Part shown: piece by piece, positions 40,948 to 52,361 of the stretch
Position numbering within the stretch: position 1 is the first letter of the stretch
Layout of the letters: every line of letters starts with the position of its first letter
DNA from: Aureobasidium sp. EXF-3400
Lineage: Eukaryota; Ascomycota; Dothideomycetes; Dothideales; Saccotheciaceae
Reading direction: 5' to 3'
Assembly: GCA_024195585.1 (NCBI GenBank)
Contig: SWBL01000126.1
Location: 1 to 64,000, forward strand
DNA length: 64,000 nt
The notes under the pieces: model-generated
Told to the model about the DNA's origin: nothing
What the model saw: only the letters and a program-made list of their open reading frames with translations
The model's database searches: none
Position numbers and translations under genes: made by a program

Positions 40948-42096
40948 ATGCAGAAACGATTATTCTCATGTCTGAGGACTTTGCAGCATGAGAACCCATT
41001 GGTATGTCGTGGTTGAAGCTGGTGTTCCGTTGACTTGATCTGAAATATGACAGGGTCTGCCTAGATCTGGCACGCCGCCGAATTTGAGAGCTCGCATGCA
41101 GAGAGGTCTACCAGAAAAGCGACCCATAAAAGATGTCAAGAAAGTCATTGCAGTATCTTCGGCCAAAGGTGGTGTGGGTAAATCAACCGTGTCGGGTTTG
41201 TACTTGTGCGTCTGATTAACTCGATCTTCGGGCTAAAAGGAAACAGTAAACCTTGCTCTAGCATTTGCAAGAAGCGGTTTGAGAAGTGGTGTCCTTGATA
41301 CCGACATTTTCGGCCCTTCAATCCCGACTTTACTTGATCTTGAAGGAAATGAACCGAGACTATCAGCCAGTATTCCTCTCCAATACGAAGCATTCGAAGA
41401 CCACTTCTGATATGTGACACAGATAACCAATTAATACCGCTCACGAATTATGGATTGAAGTCTATGTCCATGGGGTATCTTGTGCCGGAAACATCAGCAA
41501 TCGTATGGAGGGGTCTCATGGTTATGAAGGCGCTTCAACAACTGTTGCATGAAGTCGAGTGGGGTGGACTCGATGTCCTCGTCCTTGATCTTCCGCCAGG
41601 TACCGGCGACGTTCAGCTGACTATAACGCAACAAATTGAACTTGACGGTATGAAGTGGCGCGTAGCTAACCATATTTCCGACATGCTGACAAGTTCTAGG
41701 GGCGGTCATCGTATCTACACCACAGGATGTTGCACTCAAGGATGCGGTCCGCGGTGTTGAGATGTTCCGAAAAGTCAAAGTGCCGGTACGACATCTAATG
41801 TTTGTTTTGCCTGATACTCCAGCTGACATCGTGTACAGATTCTTGGTATGGTCCAGAACATGTCCGCATTCACATGTCCGAACTGCTCTACCACACATTC
41901 CATTTTCGGTCGCGAAGGTGTCATCAAGAAGTGCGATGAGATGAACATCAAGCTTCTCGCCGATATACCTCTTCATCCTAGCATCTGTGAAGATGCAGAT
42001 CGCGGTAAACCCACAGTGGTCGCTGAACCAGATAGCTTGCGAGCGCAGGTTTTCAAGGATCTGGCGGCAGATCTTAGAGGACAGCTGCAGTTCTGA
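40948..42096 (+). CDS. IND1: Complex I Fe-S assembly P-loop ATPase Ind1 (NUBPL type)
   Basis: Mitochondrial Mrp/NBP35-family ATPase that delivers Fe-S clusters to complex I. Six exons (40948-41001, 41054-41195, 41247-41369, 41423-41647, 41700-41785, 41839-42096) with 51-53 bp introns give 295 aa. Motifs: presequence [10 protein letters not shown], deviant Walker [61 protein letters not shown], and the cluster-binding pair CPNC in [23 protein letters not shown] and the length separate Ind1 from cytosolic Nbp35 and Cfd1. All introns are phase-consistent. WRGLMVM has Leu where WRGPMVM is usual. Confidence 0.92.
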
Positions 42097-42723
42097 AACT
42101 AGCATGTACAGGGTGTGTCTGCGTCCGTTGGATAGTGTGCAGCTTGCAGACTGCCTATTTTGACTTTGGTAATACCTGCGATTCACTGTAATCCTTGAAT
42201 ATGCAGACGCACTGATGTGCGCGCTCCAACGGATGTGAGAACACCCTGTACGATGGCCAGCACTGCAGGAACGTCCACCTGCTCAATGTGGTATGGATCC
42301 TCACCATTCTTCGCCAAGCAATTTTTCAAAACCCACCTGACTGGACCGATTCATATTGCTCACATCGAAGGATTGGGATAGTTGAACATCTACGGCTCAA
42401 GAGTGGTGATCGGCGCAGCCTTGCAGCGTTGAAGCTTACTAAATCTACTTGCAGGCTACGCCACGGCAGCAGGCTGCATTAGTACATGCGATAAATATAG
42501 GCGCCTGCTGGATTCTTTCGTATAACATCGTAACTCACCGGTGGTCCGAGCTGTTGTCAGATATCAAGTTGTGCCCCTCAGGACCCGTTCCTTGCTGTTG
42601 TGCACTCTGCGCTTCTCCTGTGCTCGTGAAACACTCATCAGCTACTGATATGAAGCCTTAACTCCGAAACAAGGATTAATACATCTGTCTAGTCACTACA
42701 GCTCTCACAATCCACATACAGCC
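42097..42723. other. Intergenic, no gene seen
   Basis: About 630 bp with short frames only; no domain or repeat. Confidence 0.5.
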
Positions 42724-44723
42724 ATGATTTCGACACTGTCAATCCTCGCAGTCGAGCGAAAACAGGCCTCCTGGCTTTCCTCCATTATCTGGACGTGGGC
42801 TCTAGTCTGCCGTTCAACGCTTGCACAGAGCCAAATCAACTCAAATGCGAATCCTTGGGTCTTGAATTACACTGCAAATGGTGAGATGATTTTGAGAGAG
42901 AGGCTTTCATCGGCTGACATGTTCTAGCTGGTCCCGATGGTACACTCATCACATCAATCGTCGAGTGATTTCAATAACTCTCTGTGTAGGACCATGGAAT
43001 GCCATTACAATGGCAGTGGACTCTCCAGAGCAAGTGAGTTCCGTTGTCCATGCTCAACCAGAGCGAGCAGATTTTAATGTAACCATACTAGAATGTCACC
43101 TTCTTCCCATCCCTTACGCAGACGAGCTTGTTCATACAAGCCAGTGCTTGCAACACGCAGAATTCCGCTTGCGAGCCACAGCGACCAAACATGTGGACAC
43201 GGAGCGCTTCGGATTCGATCTTCGACTGGGTCAACATATCCATACCAGATGCTTCAAAATGGGATGCTGCAGCAGACCCTCTCATGCTCGAAGGGTCTGG
43301 ATTTTTGGGCACTGATCGAATCAACTTTGGACCAGCATCGCTTGATGGTGTGGCTGTCAGCATGACTTCCAACTTTACCGTCACAGAATCGCAGCCCAAT
43401 ACTTCCTACACACTGGACGTTGGCATGGTGAGTTTACCAGTCATGGAGATGACTTTATATGTCCTGACCCTCTGCCTACAGTTGTCGTTAGATGCCGGAC
43501 TGGATAACGTGAACTGGACCACTGGAAATGGTTCGGATGTTTCGTACTATCGATTTCTGTATCGTGCTTTCCAGACTAAAAACATTCCATCGGTCTCTTT
43601 CGGCCTACACGTAGGCTCTGTCTGGCCTTGGATCCCCGGTAGCCTTGTCCTAGGTGGTTACGATAGATCCCGGTGCATCAGCACGCCGATCGTTTCGGAC
43701 ACGAACGACTTCTCGCTCGCCGAGCTAAGCCTAGAAGTTGCGTCTGGAGGCTGGCCTTTTCTGAACACCTCGAAGAACGACTCTGAACACCTCTTGCATA
43801 TTGATGACGCCAACACTAGCAGCAACTCTCTGACGGTGTTGCCCAATCCTGGTGTGCCCTATATATACCTTCCGGGAAGCACATGCTCAATGATAGCTTC
43901 ATTCCTTCCCGTGGACTACGACGAAGCCCTTGGACACTACATCTGGGAGACGACGGACACAAGGTTCGCAGAGATCGTGTCGTCGCCGTCAGCTCTGAAG
44001 TTTTCATTCAATACCGATACTGGTATTGAGAATATTTCAGTACCTTTCGCACTCCTGAACCTGACACTGGATTACCCTATCAGCAGCACACCAATGCAGT
44101 ATTTTCCTTGTGTCTCGTACACACCACCTGATGGTTCGCTTTACCACCTTGGACGCGCTTTTCTACAAGCAGCGTTCCTGGGACAGCAAGGTCAAACGAA
44201 CAAGACATTCTTAGCTCAAGCGCCGGGACCGAGCGTGATGGCTGAGGCTATCACTCAACTTGCTTCTACAGACACAAGATTGACGGCTATGGCTAACCCG
44301 CCAGACTGGAATGAGACGTGGACTGGTCAGTTGAAAGCACTTCCGGACTACGTTGGAACAGGTAGTACGCGGGCGAAAGATTCCAACGGATTGAGCGGAG
44401 GTGCGATCGCTGGCATCGTAGTGGGAGCAGTGGCTGGTGTTGTGCTGTGCGTGATTGCAGGTTTTGTCTTGTATCGTCGACGCAAGTCCAGCAAGCAGCA
44501 GACTGTGCATTGGGGTGGACATGAACAGGAGAAGGTGGAAAAAGAGGAAAAAGACCGATTTTTGGGACAAGGCACAGGTACAGTCAGCGAATGTGCAAGT
44601 GAGCCGCTTTATGAGATTGCAGCGTCTGAAGCGGCGAAAAAGAATGGTGACAAGACAGGACCAGCAGAAATGGAGGTACCAGCATATATCGGGGAGTTGC
44701 AAGGGAGCAATGTGTATCGGTGA
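42724..44723 (+). CDS. Membrane-anchored pepsin-like protein without catalytic aspartates
   Basis: Five exons (42724-42880, 42928-42939, 42990-43033, 43092-43427, 43482-44723) give 596 aa. N-terminal signal segment (SSIIWTWALVCRSTLAQ), a bilobal A1-type fold (GPWNAITMAVDSPEQNVTF, GSLVLGGYDRSR, YFPCVSYTPPDGSLYHLGRA), a transmembrane helix (AGIVVGAVAGVVLCVIAGFVLY), then RRRK and an acidic cytosolic tail. Where active enzymes have DTGS this has LTQT, and where they have DSGT before YIYLP it has NPGV, so both catalytic Asp are gone. Many N-glycosylation sequons. Likely a wall- or surface-bound non-enzymatic protein, perhaps a sensor or binder (inference). One exon is 12 nt, and skipping it keeps the frame. 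Confidence 0.85.
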
Positions 44724-45169
44724 AGTCAGGTGTTGTCTTGAGATGAGACAGATGGTATGCAGACCATAGTGGTTGGGGTGGACTTCACATGTCAGCGTGA
44801 GCATGGCGTTGGATGAACCGGGCTGTCGGAGATGGTGACATGGATGATCAGACTATGTACTTCAACAAAGGCGCATGCTATATTAACATGTGCATTCATG
44901 AGATCGTGAAAGGTCGAAGATAGTCGGGAGATGGCCTTGACTCGTTCGAAGATGGTTGACTCGAATTGATGACCTTTGACAGAAAATGACGCGGGCAACC
45001 CCGGACCTTGTTTTCTCGTTGCTGAGGGGTGGCCTCGTCGTCCACGCCGTCATAACCAACGCATAACGCTGAACCGAGTCGCACTGCATGCCGCCATTGG
45101 TAGCCAGACCCCGAGCAATCAACAACCAGGTACCTTGTCGACCGTACTCGTGCCGCAGTCTCCAATACC
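44724..45169. other. Intergenic, no gene seen
   Basis: Spacer between two plus-strand genes; overlapping minus-strand frames have no domain. Confidence 0.5.
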
Positions 45170-47086
45170 ATGGCAGCTGGTGATGACGCCCCGGGCAGCC
45201 CACTGCCTCCGAGACGGCCTCCTCTAGGCAATCGACACTCGAGCACATCGTCGCATGTTTCCCAGTCCCCGAGCGACTCGACCACCAAGGGCCATCACAA
45301 ACCTGCACACCACAAGCCCCAGCGACATGTCGTTAGCCATCACAACCGCATGGGATCGCGCAATCCCAGCTTCCATCGTTCTCTAAGCAAGATCAAGATC
45401 GCTCAACACGATTCGCGCCAGCACGACGACGACGAGCCTCCGACCCCAAAGGCGAAACAACAGGCCTCGGTAGCCTCCCAATCCACTCTTGTGCCGCCTA
45501 GTCCATCCAGGCCCAACATGAGGCGCAACAACACAAGCGTCCACCTTCCACGCAACCACTCACATGCTGGTCTCAAGAAAAACCTCTCCAGTGGCCAATT
45601 GTCTCGTGCTGCTGCTGCTGGAAAACCTACTGCACATGGCCGCAATACGACCCAACACCAACGACCCGATATTCGACGCGCTCACACACAACCATATAAG
45701 CGATCCAAAAGTCCTGCGCCGAAAGCTGGCAAAGTATCTTTCGACGTAGGCGACGATGACGACGACGACGACGATGCTGAAGAGATGGAAGGTGTCGATG
45801 ATCAATGGACAGAAGAGAGCGCATCAGCTTCACCCAGTACCACACGCGATAACACACGGAACAACACGCGCCAGAACTCGGTCGTCCTGGATCCAAAATT
45901 GAATCCCTACGCTCGCCAGCTCGCAGACGAAGAAGCTGCGGCAGACTCTTCGGGGAGCGATACTGTTGGCTCGCGTAGTCCGCCAAAATCTACCAAAGCT
46001 CCTGTCTCCCTCAGCATTCGGACCAAAGATTTCGCTGCTCCTCAAGCTGCTCCTACCTCTGCACCACAGCAATACCAACAACAACAGCAACCTCCAACCT
46101 CTTCATACAATGCCCAGGTCGCGCAACAGCACATGCCCGATGCTGATGCCATAGCTCGTCGTCTACTCGAAAGAAATTCTGCCGTGAATGCTGCGCCGCC
46201 GAGGGTCTCGTCCGTTTCAGCTTTGGCAAACCCAAATGCTAGCGATCCGAAGAACTTGTCAACCTCGAATGCTGGCTTGTCTGTTACAGGTGGATCCAAC
46301 ACACCAGTCGTCTCACGCTTCATCACAAACGATGGCATCAACAGTAAGGATGGGACACCAGCAGAACTGTCGGGCTTCATCCAGGGCGCCAAAGGTCACT
46401 CTCGTACCGTATCACAGGCCCAGACACGCAGAGAGCAATCTGACCTCTATCGTAATCAATCCACTCCCAACTTTGCCTCACAAAAACAACCGCCGACACC
46501 GTCCGACTCTGGTGCCGTCACCCCAGACCCGACTCTAAACCAAAGCAGAACACAACAGAAACTATGGCTACAACGTGGTCTCTCCAACATTGAAGCCAGC
46601 TCACAGCCCCACCTACCTGGTCTGTTGCCCACAGGCCGTGCCCAAGCCATGCGCACCCCGCATGCCGGCAAACAGTTTGAGTTTGTTGACAAGGAGTGGG
46701 CCGTCGTACGTCGCTTCCAAAACCCACTCGAAGCAGGCCTCGAACGACTACGGAAGATGAATGGAGGCTCTTTACCTGGGCGACCAGCCAAGCCAAAAGC
46801 AGGCGCAGCACCACAACACACTAATGGTGGTGTTAACGGCCATAGAAGAGGACCTTCTAATGCTGCGTCTATTGCTAGTAGGAAGAGCGATTCTACTGTT
46901 GTCGCAGGCCCAGAGCATCTGACCGCAGGCAGAAAGTCTCGTGTCAGCTTCCACATGGGCGAGACCGAAGGCGACAATGACGACGACGAGCATGAAGAGC
47001 AACACTCCCGTCCCGAGCGCGAGAACCCTGCAGACGTCGCTCGCAGGTTATGGGATTCGCCCGTTGGTATACAGGTAGAGGGATAG
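45170..47086 (+). CDS. TCO89: TORC1 subunit TCO89-like protein
   Basis: A single exon of 638 aa. Tco89 is a fungal-specific TORC1 subunit at the vacuole that helps nutrient and wall-stress signalling. The protein is mostly disordered, Ser/Pro/Gln/His-rich, with an acidic run (VGDDDDDDDDAEEME) near residue 200. The family signature is spread out: HNRMGSRNPSFHRSLSKIKI near the N-terminus, RPNMRRNNTSVHLPRNHSH and LKKNLSSGQLSRA, then late TRTQQKLWLQRGLSNIEAS, FEFVDKEWAVVRRFQNPLEAGLERL. These blocks, their order and the length fit Pezizomycotina Tco89. Many Ser/Thr-Pro sites suggest regulation by phosphorylation. Confidence 0.85.
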   Translation: MAAGDDAPGSPLPPRRPPLGNRHSSTSSHVSQSPSDSTTKGHHKPAHHKPQRHVVSHHNRMGSRNPSFHRSLSKIKIAQHDSRQHDDDEPPTPKAKQQASVASQSTLVPPSPSRPNMRRNNTSVHLPRNHSHAGLKKNLSSGQLSRAAAAGKPTAHGRNTTQHQRPDIRRAHTQPYKRSKSPAPKAGKVSFDVGDDDDDDDDAEEMEGVDDQWTEESASASPSTTRDNTRNNTRQNSVVLDPKLNPYARQLADEEAAADSSGSDTVGSRSPPKSTKAPVSLSIRTKDFAAPQAAPTSAPQQYQQQQQPPTSSYNAQVAQQHMPDADAIARRLLERNSAVNAAPPRVSSVSALANPNASDPKNLSTSNAGLSVTGGSNTPVVSRFITNDGINSKDGTPAELSGFIQGAKGHSRTVSQAQTRREQSDLYRNQSTPNFASQKQPPTPSDSGAVTPDPTLNQSRTQQKLWLQRGLSNIEASSQPHLPGLLPTGRAQAMRTPHAGKQFEFVDKEWAVVRRFQNPLEAGLERLRKMNGGSLPGRPAKPKAGAAPQHTNGGVNGHRRGPSNAASIASRKSDSTVVAGPEHLTAGRKSRVSFHMGETEGDNDDDEHEEQHSRPERENPADVARRLWDSPVGIQVEG

Positions 47087-49084
47087 AAGAAACTCTACGA
47101 TTGATAATCTGCTGAGCCGTTTCTTCATTGCTCATTGTTACCTCTTTCCTGAGTCTTCACTTTCGTCTATCTTGACATCTTTGCCTCATTTTCACACTCT
47201 CTTCTGCTTTTGGTTTTCGGTCGGCTATGGTGGTATACATGCATCTGGTGTGGCGTTGGCTGGTCGTTCTTTCTCTCTGACATGTCCTTTTTCACATGTC
47301 TCTTTCCTGGGAAAGTCAATCGAATAAATTTTCTATCCAGCGAATACTTTCTTCATTTTCGACAACATCAATTGGCTCGCGCAAAACATATGTAGAAGTG
47401 TAAAAAAGACTCTTTTGCTTGGCAACTCCAGGCAATAAAAACCCGTTTCCAAGACATTCCTACAAGCCGTGGTTCGTTCGGGTAAACTGGGCAAAAAGGG
47501 TTTTTGGATGTGTTGATTGAGGAAAGATGGCGGCCACCAATGGCTGTAGTGCGGAAAAGCTTCCAGACCAAGAACTGAGCTGCAGGCACACGATGACAGC
47601 GATTGGATGTCTTGCGATTTTTTTATGCCCGAGTCGGAAAATTGTGCAAAAAGTCTATCATTTCTGCCACCACAGCCCTAGATTCGTACAATGCAAGAGG
47701 GCAAGCAAAGCAATTTCGGCATGGCAACGCGAATGGGTGATTTGAACCCTGGTGATGCCGCAGTCTTTTTGAGTACCTAGGTAGCTGCCTATCTTGCAAA
47801 TGCCGGTGACGATGATATCTAAGCAGTTTGTTTCTTAATGCTTTTCCTATGATAATGGTATAAGGCCGACCTGGCAGTTGCTGCGAGAAGAAAGTCGTTG
47901 ACCGGGTGTTCTCTGGGTTGCCTTTTTCTTTCGCTTCTTCGCTTCTTCTTACAAGTACTCTCGTAGCAACCACATCGGAACGTATCACAAACCCGTCGTC
48001 TAGATTTTGGGAGTCGAGCGTGTGTGTGTATGTGTGTGTGGGGCCGGATTTACCAGAAGGACACTATTGCCTGTAGTTCTCGAATCGCACGAGTCGGAGA
48101 TGCTTCTCTTTCTTTTCTCTTCGACCATGGAAATTGTTGAATAAGATTCTATTGACAAATGTCTCACAGTTGGCCAAGGTAAGCACATGTGTAGAGTACA
48201 CCGCCGGCATGTCACGGTCGTTGTCTTGTGGTAAGTGGCATAATCTTGTTTGCACATAAAGCCAAATCTCCCATTACTCCTTTTGCCGAGGAACACCAAT
48301 CTCTCGCAGTATAGCAAGAGAAAAGAGGGGTATATCGCGACTCAAGTCGTTGAAAGTGACGGCTTTCGCAATTTCTTTTTGTGTAGTATGTGTGATGCAT
48401 GAACTGTTGATCTTTTCATTTTCGATAGCATGGTCGTTTTGCGCACCGTTTTCTGTTGCGACCGTTGGTCTTGCTGTTCGTTCCTCCCCACACGTTGCTG
48501 CATGCAAGAAGGTCAAAGTTGCACCAGCAGACCAGAAGGTTCCGATTTGACAAGACTGCAAGCGCCAGGTACCAAAGTCTAATGGTCGCACCGGTTCGAT
48601 CTAGCACCCGCCTCATGCATTTCTTGCGTGAAATGAGGTGCGACACTAGGCCGAGAATGGGTGTTTGCGACCAAGCGCATACCGGGAAATGAGATTGAGC
48701 ACGTTCTTTGCCCTGCTTGTGCTCTCCACACGACCAACCTGTCCTCGTGCCCGCGGCTAAGATTGGGAACTCAGGTAGGTCGAGAGTCAGATCGGGTTGG
48801 TATATCTTGTGCGGATCCTCTCGTATCGCGCGCCTTCCCTTCCCTTCCTCTATCGATACACAGTCATTCCAGCTGCAAGACAGTAACAGTCACTCTTTCC
48901 TTTTGGATCCAATTGCCAACTGCGAGCTGAGCTCTGCCACCACACTCTTTACACCACTGTCAACACTAGCCGCTCTTCAAGGCCCCGGATCAACAACATT
49001 CATTGACCAAGCATCACCGTCATTCATTGGACATATCACGATCATCACACGATAAACCATCACCAAACTTATCAGCCAGCCACA
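47087..49084. other. Long gene-free stretch
   Basis: About 2 kb between TCO89 and the GPI-type gene. The first part is a T-rich 3' UTR. A GT-microsatellite lies at 48019-48042. From about 48700 the plus strand is pyrimidine-rich, like the long leader of the next gene. Short frames on both strands carry no domain, and no transposon remnant was recognised. Confidence 0.45.
48019..48042. repeat. GT microsatellite
   Basis: An alternating TG run interrupted once by A, about 24 bp, in non-coding sequence. Confidence 0.8.
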
Positions 49085-49624
49085 ATGCAGTTCACCAACT
49101 TCGTACTTCCTCTTCTGTTCGCCATCTCTGGTGTCAACGCCCAGCAATCTAGCGATGTGACTTCCGTTCAGACTTACTACACTACCGTCACTGTCAGCCG
49201 TGTTGTCGAGACTACTACTTGCACTTCGACTACTACTCCTGCTGCCGCACCCACCACTTCTTCCTCTTCCTCTTCCTCTTCTTCCTCCTCTTCTTCTTCT
49301 ACTAGCCAGGCCCCCATCATCTCTACCTCATCCGAGGCTCCTGTTCCTACCAGCTCGCCCTCGACCTCCTATACCACTGAGCTCATCACCCAGACTGTCC
49401 AGAGAATCGCTGCCAGCTCTGTCGTCTCTTCGTCCATGGTCACTGTCTACCCTGTTGCTGCCAGCGCTTCTGCTGCCATGCCTTACGCTTCGACCAACGG
49501 CACTGGCGTTGCCGTTGCATCTCCCACCATGACTCAGTACACTGGTGCTGCCTCTGGCTTGACTGTTCAATTTGGCGCTGCTGCTGTCATTGCTGCCATC
49601 GCTGGTGTTGCTCAAATGCTCTAA
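49085..49624 (+). CDS. GPI-anchored serine/threonine-rich surface protein
   Basis: A single exon of 179 aa. Signal peptide MQFTNFVLPLLFAISGVNA, cleavage before QQSS. The mature chain is Ser/Thr-rich with a run of about 14 serines encoded by TCT/TCC repeats (49258-49303), suited to dense O-mannosylation. There are only one Cys and one clear sequon (NGT). The C-terminus has a small-residue site (GAASG) followed by a hydrophobic tail (AAAVIAAIAGVAQML), the GPI-anchor signal pattern. Probably a cell-wall or plasma-membrane mannoprotein; no enzymatic domain. A long pyrimidine-rich leader precedes it. Confidence 0.85.
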   Translation: MQFTNFVLPLLFAISGVNAQQSSDVTSVQTYYTTVTVSRVVETTTCTSTTTPAAAPTTSSSSSSSSSSSSSSTSQAPIISTSSEAPVPTSSPSTSYTTELITQTVQRIAASSVVSSSMVTVYPVAASASAAMPYASTNGTGVAVASPTMTQYTGAASGLTVQFGAAAVIAAIAGVAQML

Positions 49625-51106
49625 GCAATTGAACTACTACCTTCTTGTCATCGTCTTCTTACCTTCTTGGAAAATGCCCCGTCACGTCAGGCTTGAAACT
49701 ATACAGCCCACCATTACACTCACCTTTTTGTATAATGTTTTCTTCCACCTCTCACGTACATTGAGAGGTTGTTGATGATATTAACCTTTTTTTTTCTTTC
49801 CTTTTTCCTCACCAATCTCTTTTGTCTCTTTAACGACTTCTACCAACCTTTTACCATACACCCTTCTCATTATGAAGAACGACACAAAAGCGAACAGAAC
49901 GGCGTTCGGAGACAAAGTCTTCTTTCTTCTCTTCTTTTTACTGGCGGAAATACCCTTGGGCTTGGACGTTACTTTTGTTTTCCTTTTCTATTCTCACAGT
50001 TACTTATCCTCTGATTTTATTATCATTTGGTTCATATATCAAACATATTATTTACTCAAAAGCCATCTTCATGCTTCTTCCCATTCGTGACGATCCTGTA
50101 TTCTTTTGTGGCGTCATTTGATCGTATGAGCTTCCAAGCTCTCTTGGAAATGAGGAATGCACGAACGTTTGATTGATCAAGATTCCTTCGTCATAACAAG
50201 ACCTTTGTTATCCACGATCGATGGTACAATCGTCCATCAATCGATTAACATACCTTCGATCTCTTCGCGACGCCATCAAGTCAACATCATCCAGCAGCTG
50301 TTGTCATTGTTGCTCGCCTGACGATCGCATGATCTGCCTCGTCTCCCGTGTTCTGAAGGCTATTTATGATAACAAAACGTGGGTGGTATTTCTGGCATGA
50401 AACACGACTACGGCTGTCAGAGCGTTGGTTATGTTTAACACACATTCAAATCTGGGGTTGTGTTGTTCGAGCGGTTTGAGGAGGGGCGTTTGTTTCAGCA
50501 AGTGGAAGGGGCTTGTAGCAGGTTCTGGTAGAACTGCTTGGCAGGGTGTTCAAAGATGGTGGTTTTTGGATCGTGTTATTAGACATTCCGAGATCAGTGC
50601 TGGATCGGGGTTTTGAGGTTTGAGACTTGGAGTTCGCTGGATCAGACTTGAATTATGCTCAGATATGCCTCAGATATTGTTATATCCATCGAGACATGAA
50701 ATATGTTTGCTAAGTCTGTTTGTTGTTGCCAATTCTCGAGGATCGGAGTGGACTACATGGCGGGATTTGTATATCCAGACTACCGCAAGCTTAATCTGCG
50801 GACCTGCAGCACCAAAGACCAATCACAGATTGAGCGCTTAAGTAATGTCGTCTATTCTATGCACAAGACCACTTCGCAAAGGAGCAGCAAGTAGACATCG
50901 ACCTGTAAGCGCCGCGTCGCACGCAAAACGATGCTAAGGTTACTGCCAGTGCCAAATAGCCGCTTGGGGTAGGATATCATGGCAGTCGCAAAGAACATGA
51001 AAGAACATCAAAACCAGCAGTCGTGCTCGAGATCTCCCTGGAAACACAATTTCTCTCCATAGGCTTTCATGTCGAGGCCGGAATAATCGATTACCCTCGG
51101 GCAGAC
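49625..51106. other. Long gene-free stretch
   Basis: About 1.5 kb. The first 450 bp are T-rich and look like a long 3' UTR of the GPI-type gene. The remainder contains only short frames without features. Confidence 0.45.
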
Positions 51107-52271
51107 ATGGGTCTCTCATACACCTCACTATCCCTTCTTACTCTATCGATCCTCGTTCGAAGTACTCTGCAACAAAACTGCTATTTCCCCAACGGCGTCA
51201 TCGCAAGAAACGACTACCCATGCACCGATCTGACCAACAGTGCTCCCGGTATTCAAGTCCACTGCTGCGAAGTCGGAAGAACATGTCTTCCAAATCGAAT
51301 GTGCTCAGGCAACCAACAAGACGAAAATCCCATGAGAGGAACTTGCACAGATTCAACTTGGAACTCTCCTAATTGTCCCAAATTTTGTACACCTTGTAAG
51401 CTTTTTCGCCCTCTTCCTGTTCTCTTTTCACGGTGGTATAAAGGATGTGGTTGTTGATGTCGAGGGTATAGATTCACGATTGGGCAAAATGTACAACTGT
51501 ACATCCACGGCGGGGGTTTTGGAAAACAACGACGTTGCGTTTTGTTGTGTGGATACCGGACCCAATTGTTGCAACAACCAGACCGAGTTGTTTGTTGCGA
51601 ACGATTGGGATTTCGAGGCTTCTGCAGCTTTGGCTTCGACCAGGTTGACAGCGACTTCTTGGACAGCGACTTGGACATTGACGACCTCGTCATCGAGTTC
51701 AAGAACTACTGGATCGTTCTCCTCGAGCTTGTTAATTGCTCTATCGCCATCTGCTTCGGAATCGACCTTTGGGATCTCGAGTGTAGTCACGATTACGGAG
51801 GGCAATGACAACGTACCTACCAGCAGCATACCTTCGATCCCAGCCGCATCAACGAGCACAGCACCAACAGATCCCTCAGGGCCGAAAAGAGACTGGACAG
51901 GCATAGGCATCGGAGCAGGTGTTGGCGCAGCTGTCCCCCTACTCGCTTTGATAGTCGTCGGTGCTCTGCTCTGGCGCCGTCATCGTCGTCGTCGTCGTCG
52001 TGCGATATCTGATTCATCCTCTATGAGCGGCTATTCTCGAGATAGTGCTTCGACAGGAGCCACGAAGGAGTTGTTGATACGCAGTAGTAAGCCTGACCAT
52101 CTCAAGGCATACGAGGCAGGCAGAGTACAGACCTACGAACTAGATTCTGTGCGTGAAAGGGCGGAATTGCCTCTGAAGAGCCCCAGAGAGTTACCTGGAA
52201 CAGAGGGAGAGAGGCAGAGATACCAGACAGTACAGTCACAAGATGGCGGTAATCCCTATCAGCCGGCGTGA
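51107..52271 (+). CDS. Cysteine-rich single-pass membrane protein
   Basis: Two exons (51107-51395, 51472-52271; intron 76 bp) give 362 aa. Signal peptide MGLSYTSLSLLTLSILVRST, then a cysteine-rich ectodomain (QNCYFPNGVIARNDYPC, VHCCEVGRTCLPNRMC, GTCTDSTWNSPNCPKFC, FCCVDTGPNCCNN). A Ser/Thr-rich stalk, a transmembrane helix (AAVPLLALIVVGALLW) and an Arg run (RRHRRRRRR) before a cytosolic tail follow. This layout is common in fungal surface proteins and wall sensors, and the QNCYFPNG..PC pattern recurs in many ascomycetes, but no ligand is known. The intron boundary was chosen at GTATAG because AAAG upstream would create an in-frame stop. Confidence 0.8.
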
Positions 52272-52361
52272 CGTTGTGATAATGTGAGGCATATGGATAT
52301 CTTGCAGTCTTCTTAGAATGTAACAGATTGACAGATATGTACGTAGGGCAACTATAACAAT

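Noticed and set aside
47735..47765. TTTGAACCC, T-loop-like on the minus strand
   Set aside because: The flanking stem has mismatches at three of five positions and no acceptor stem pairs.
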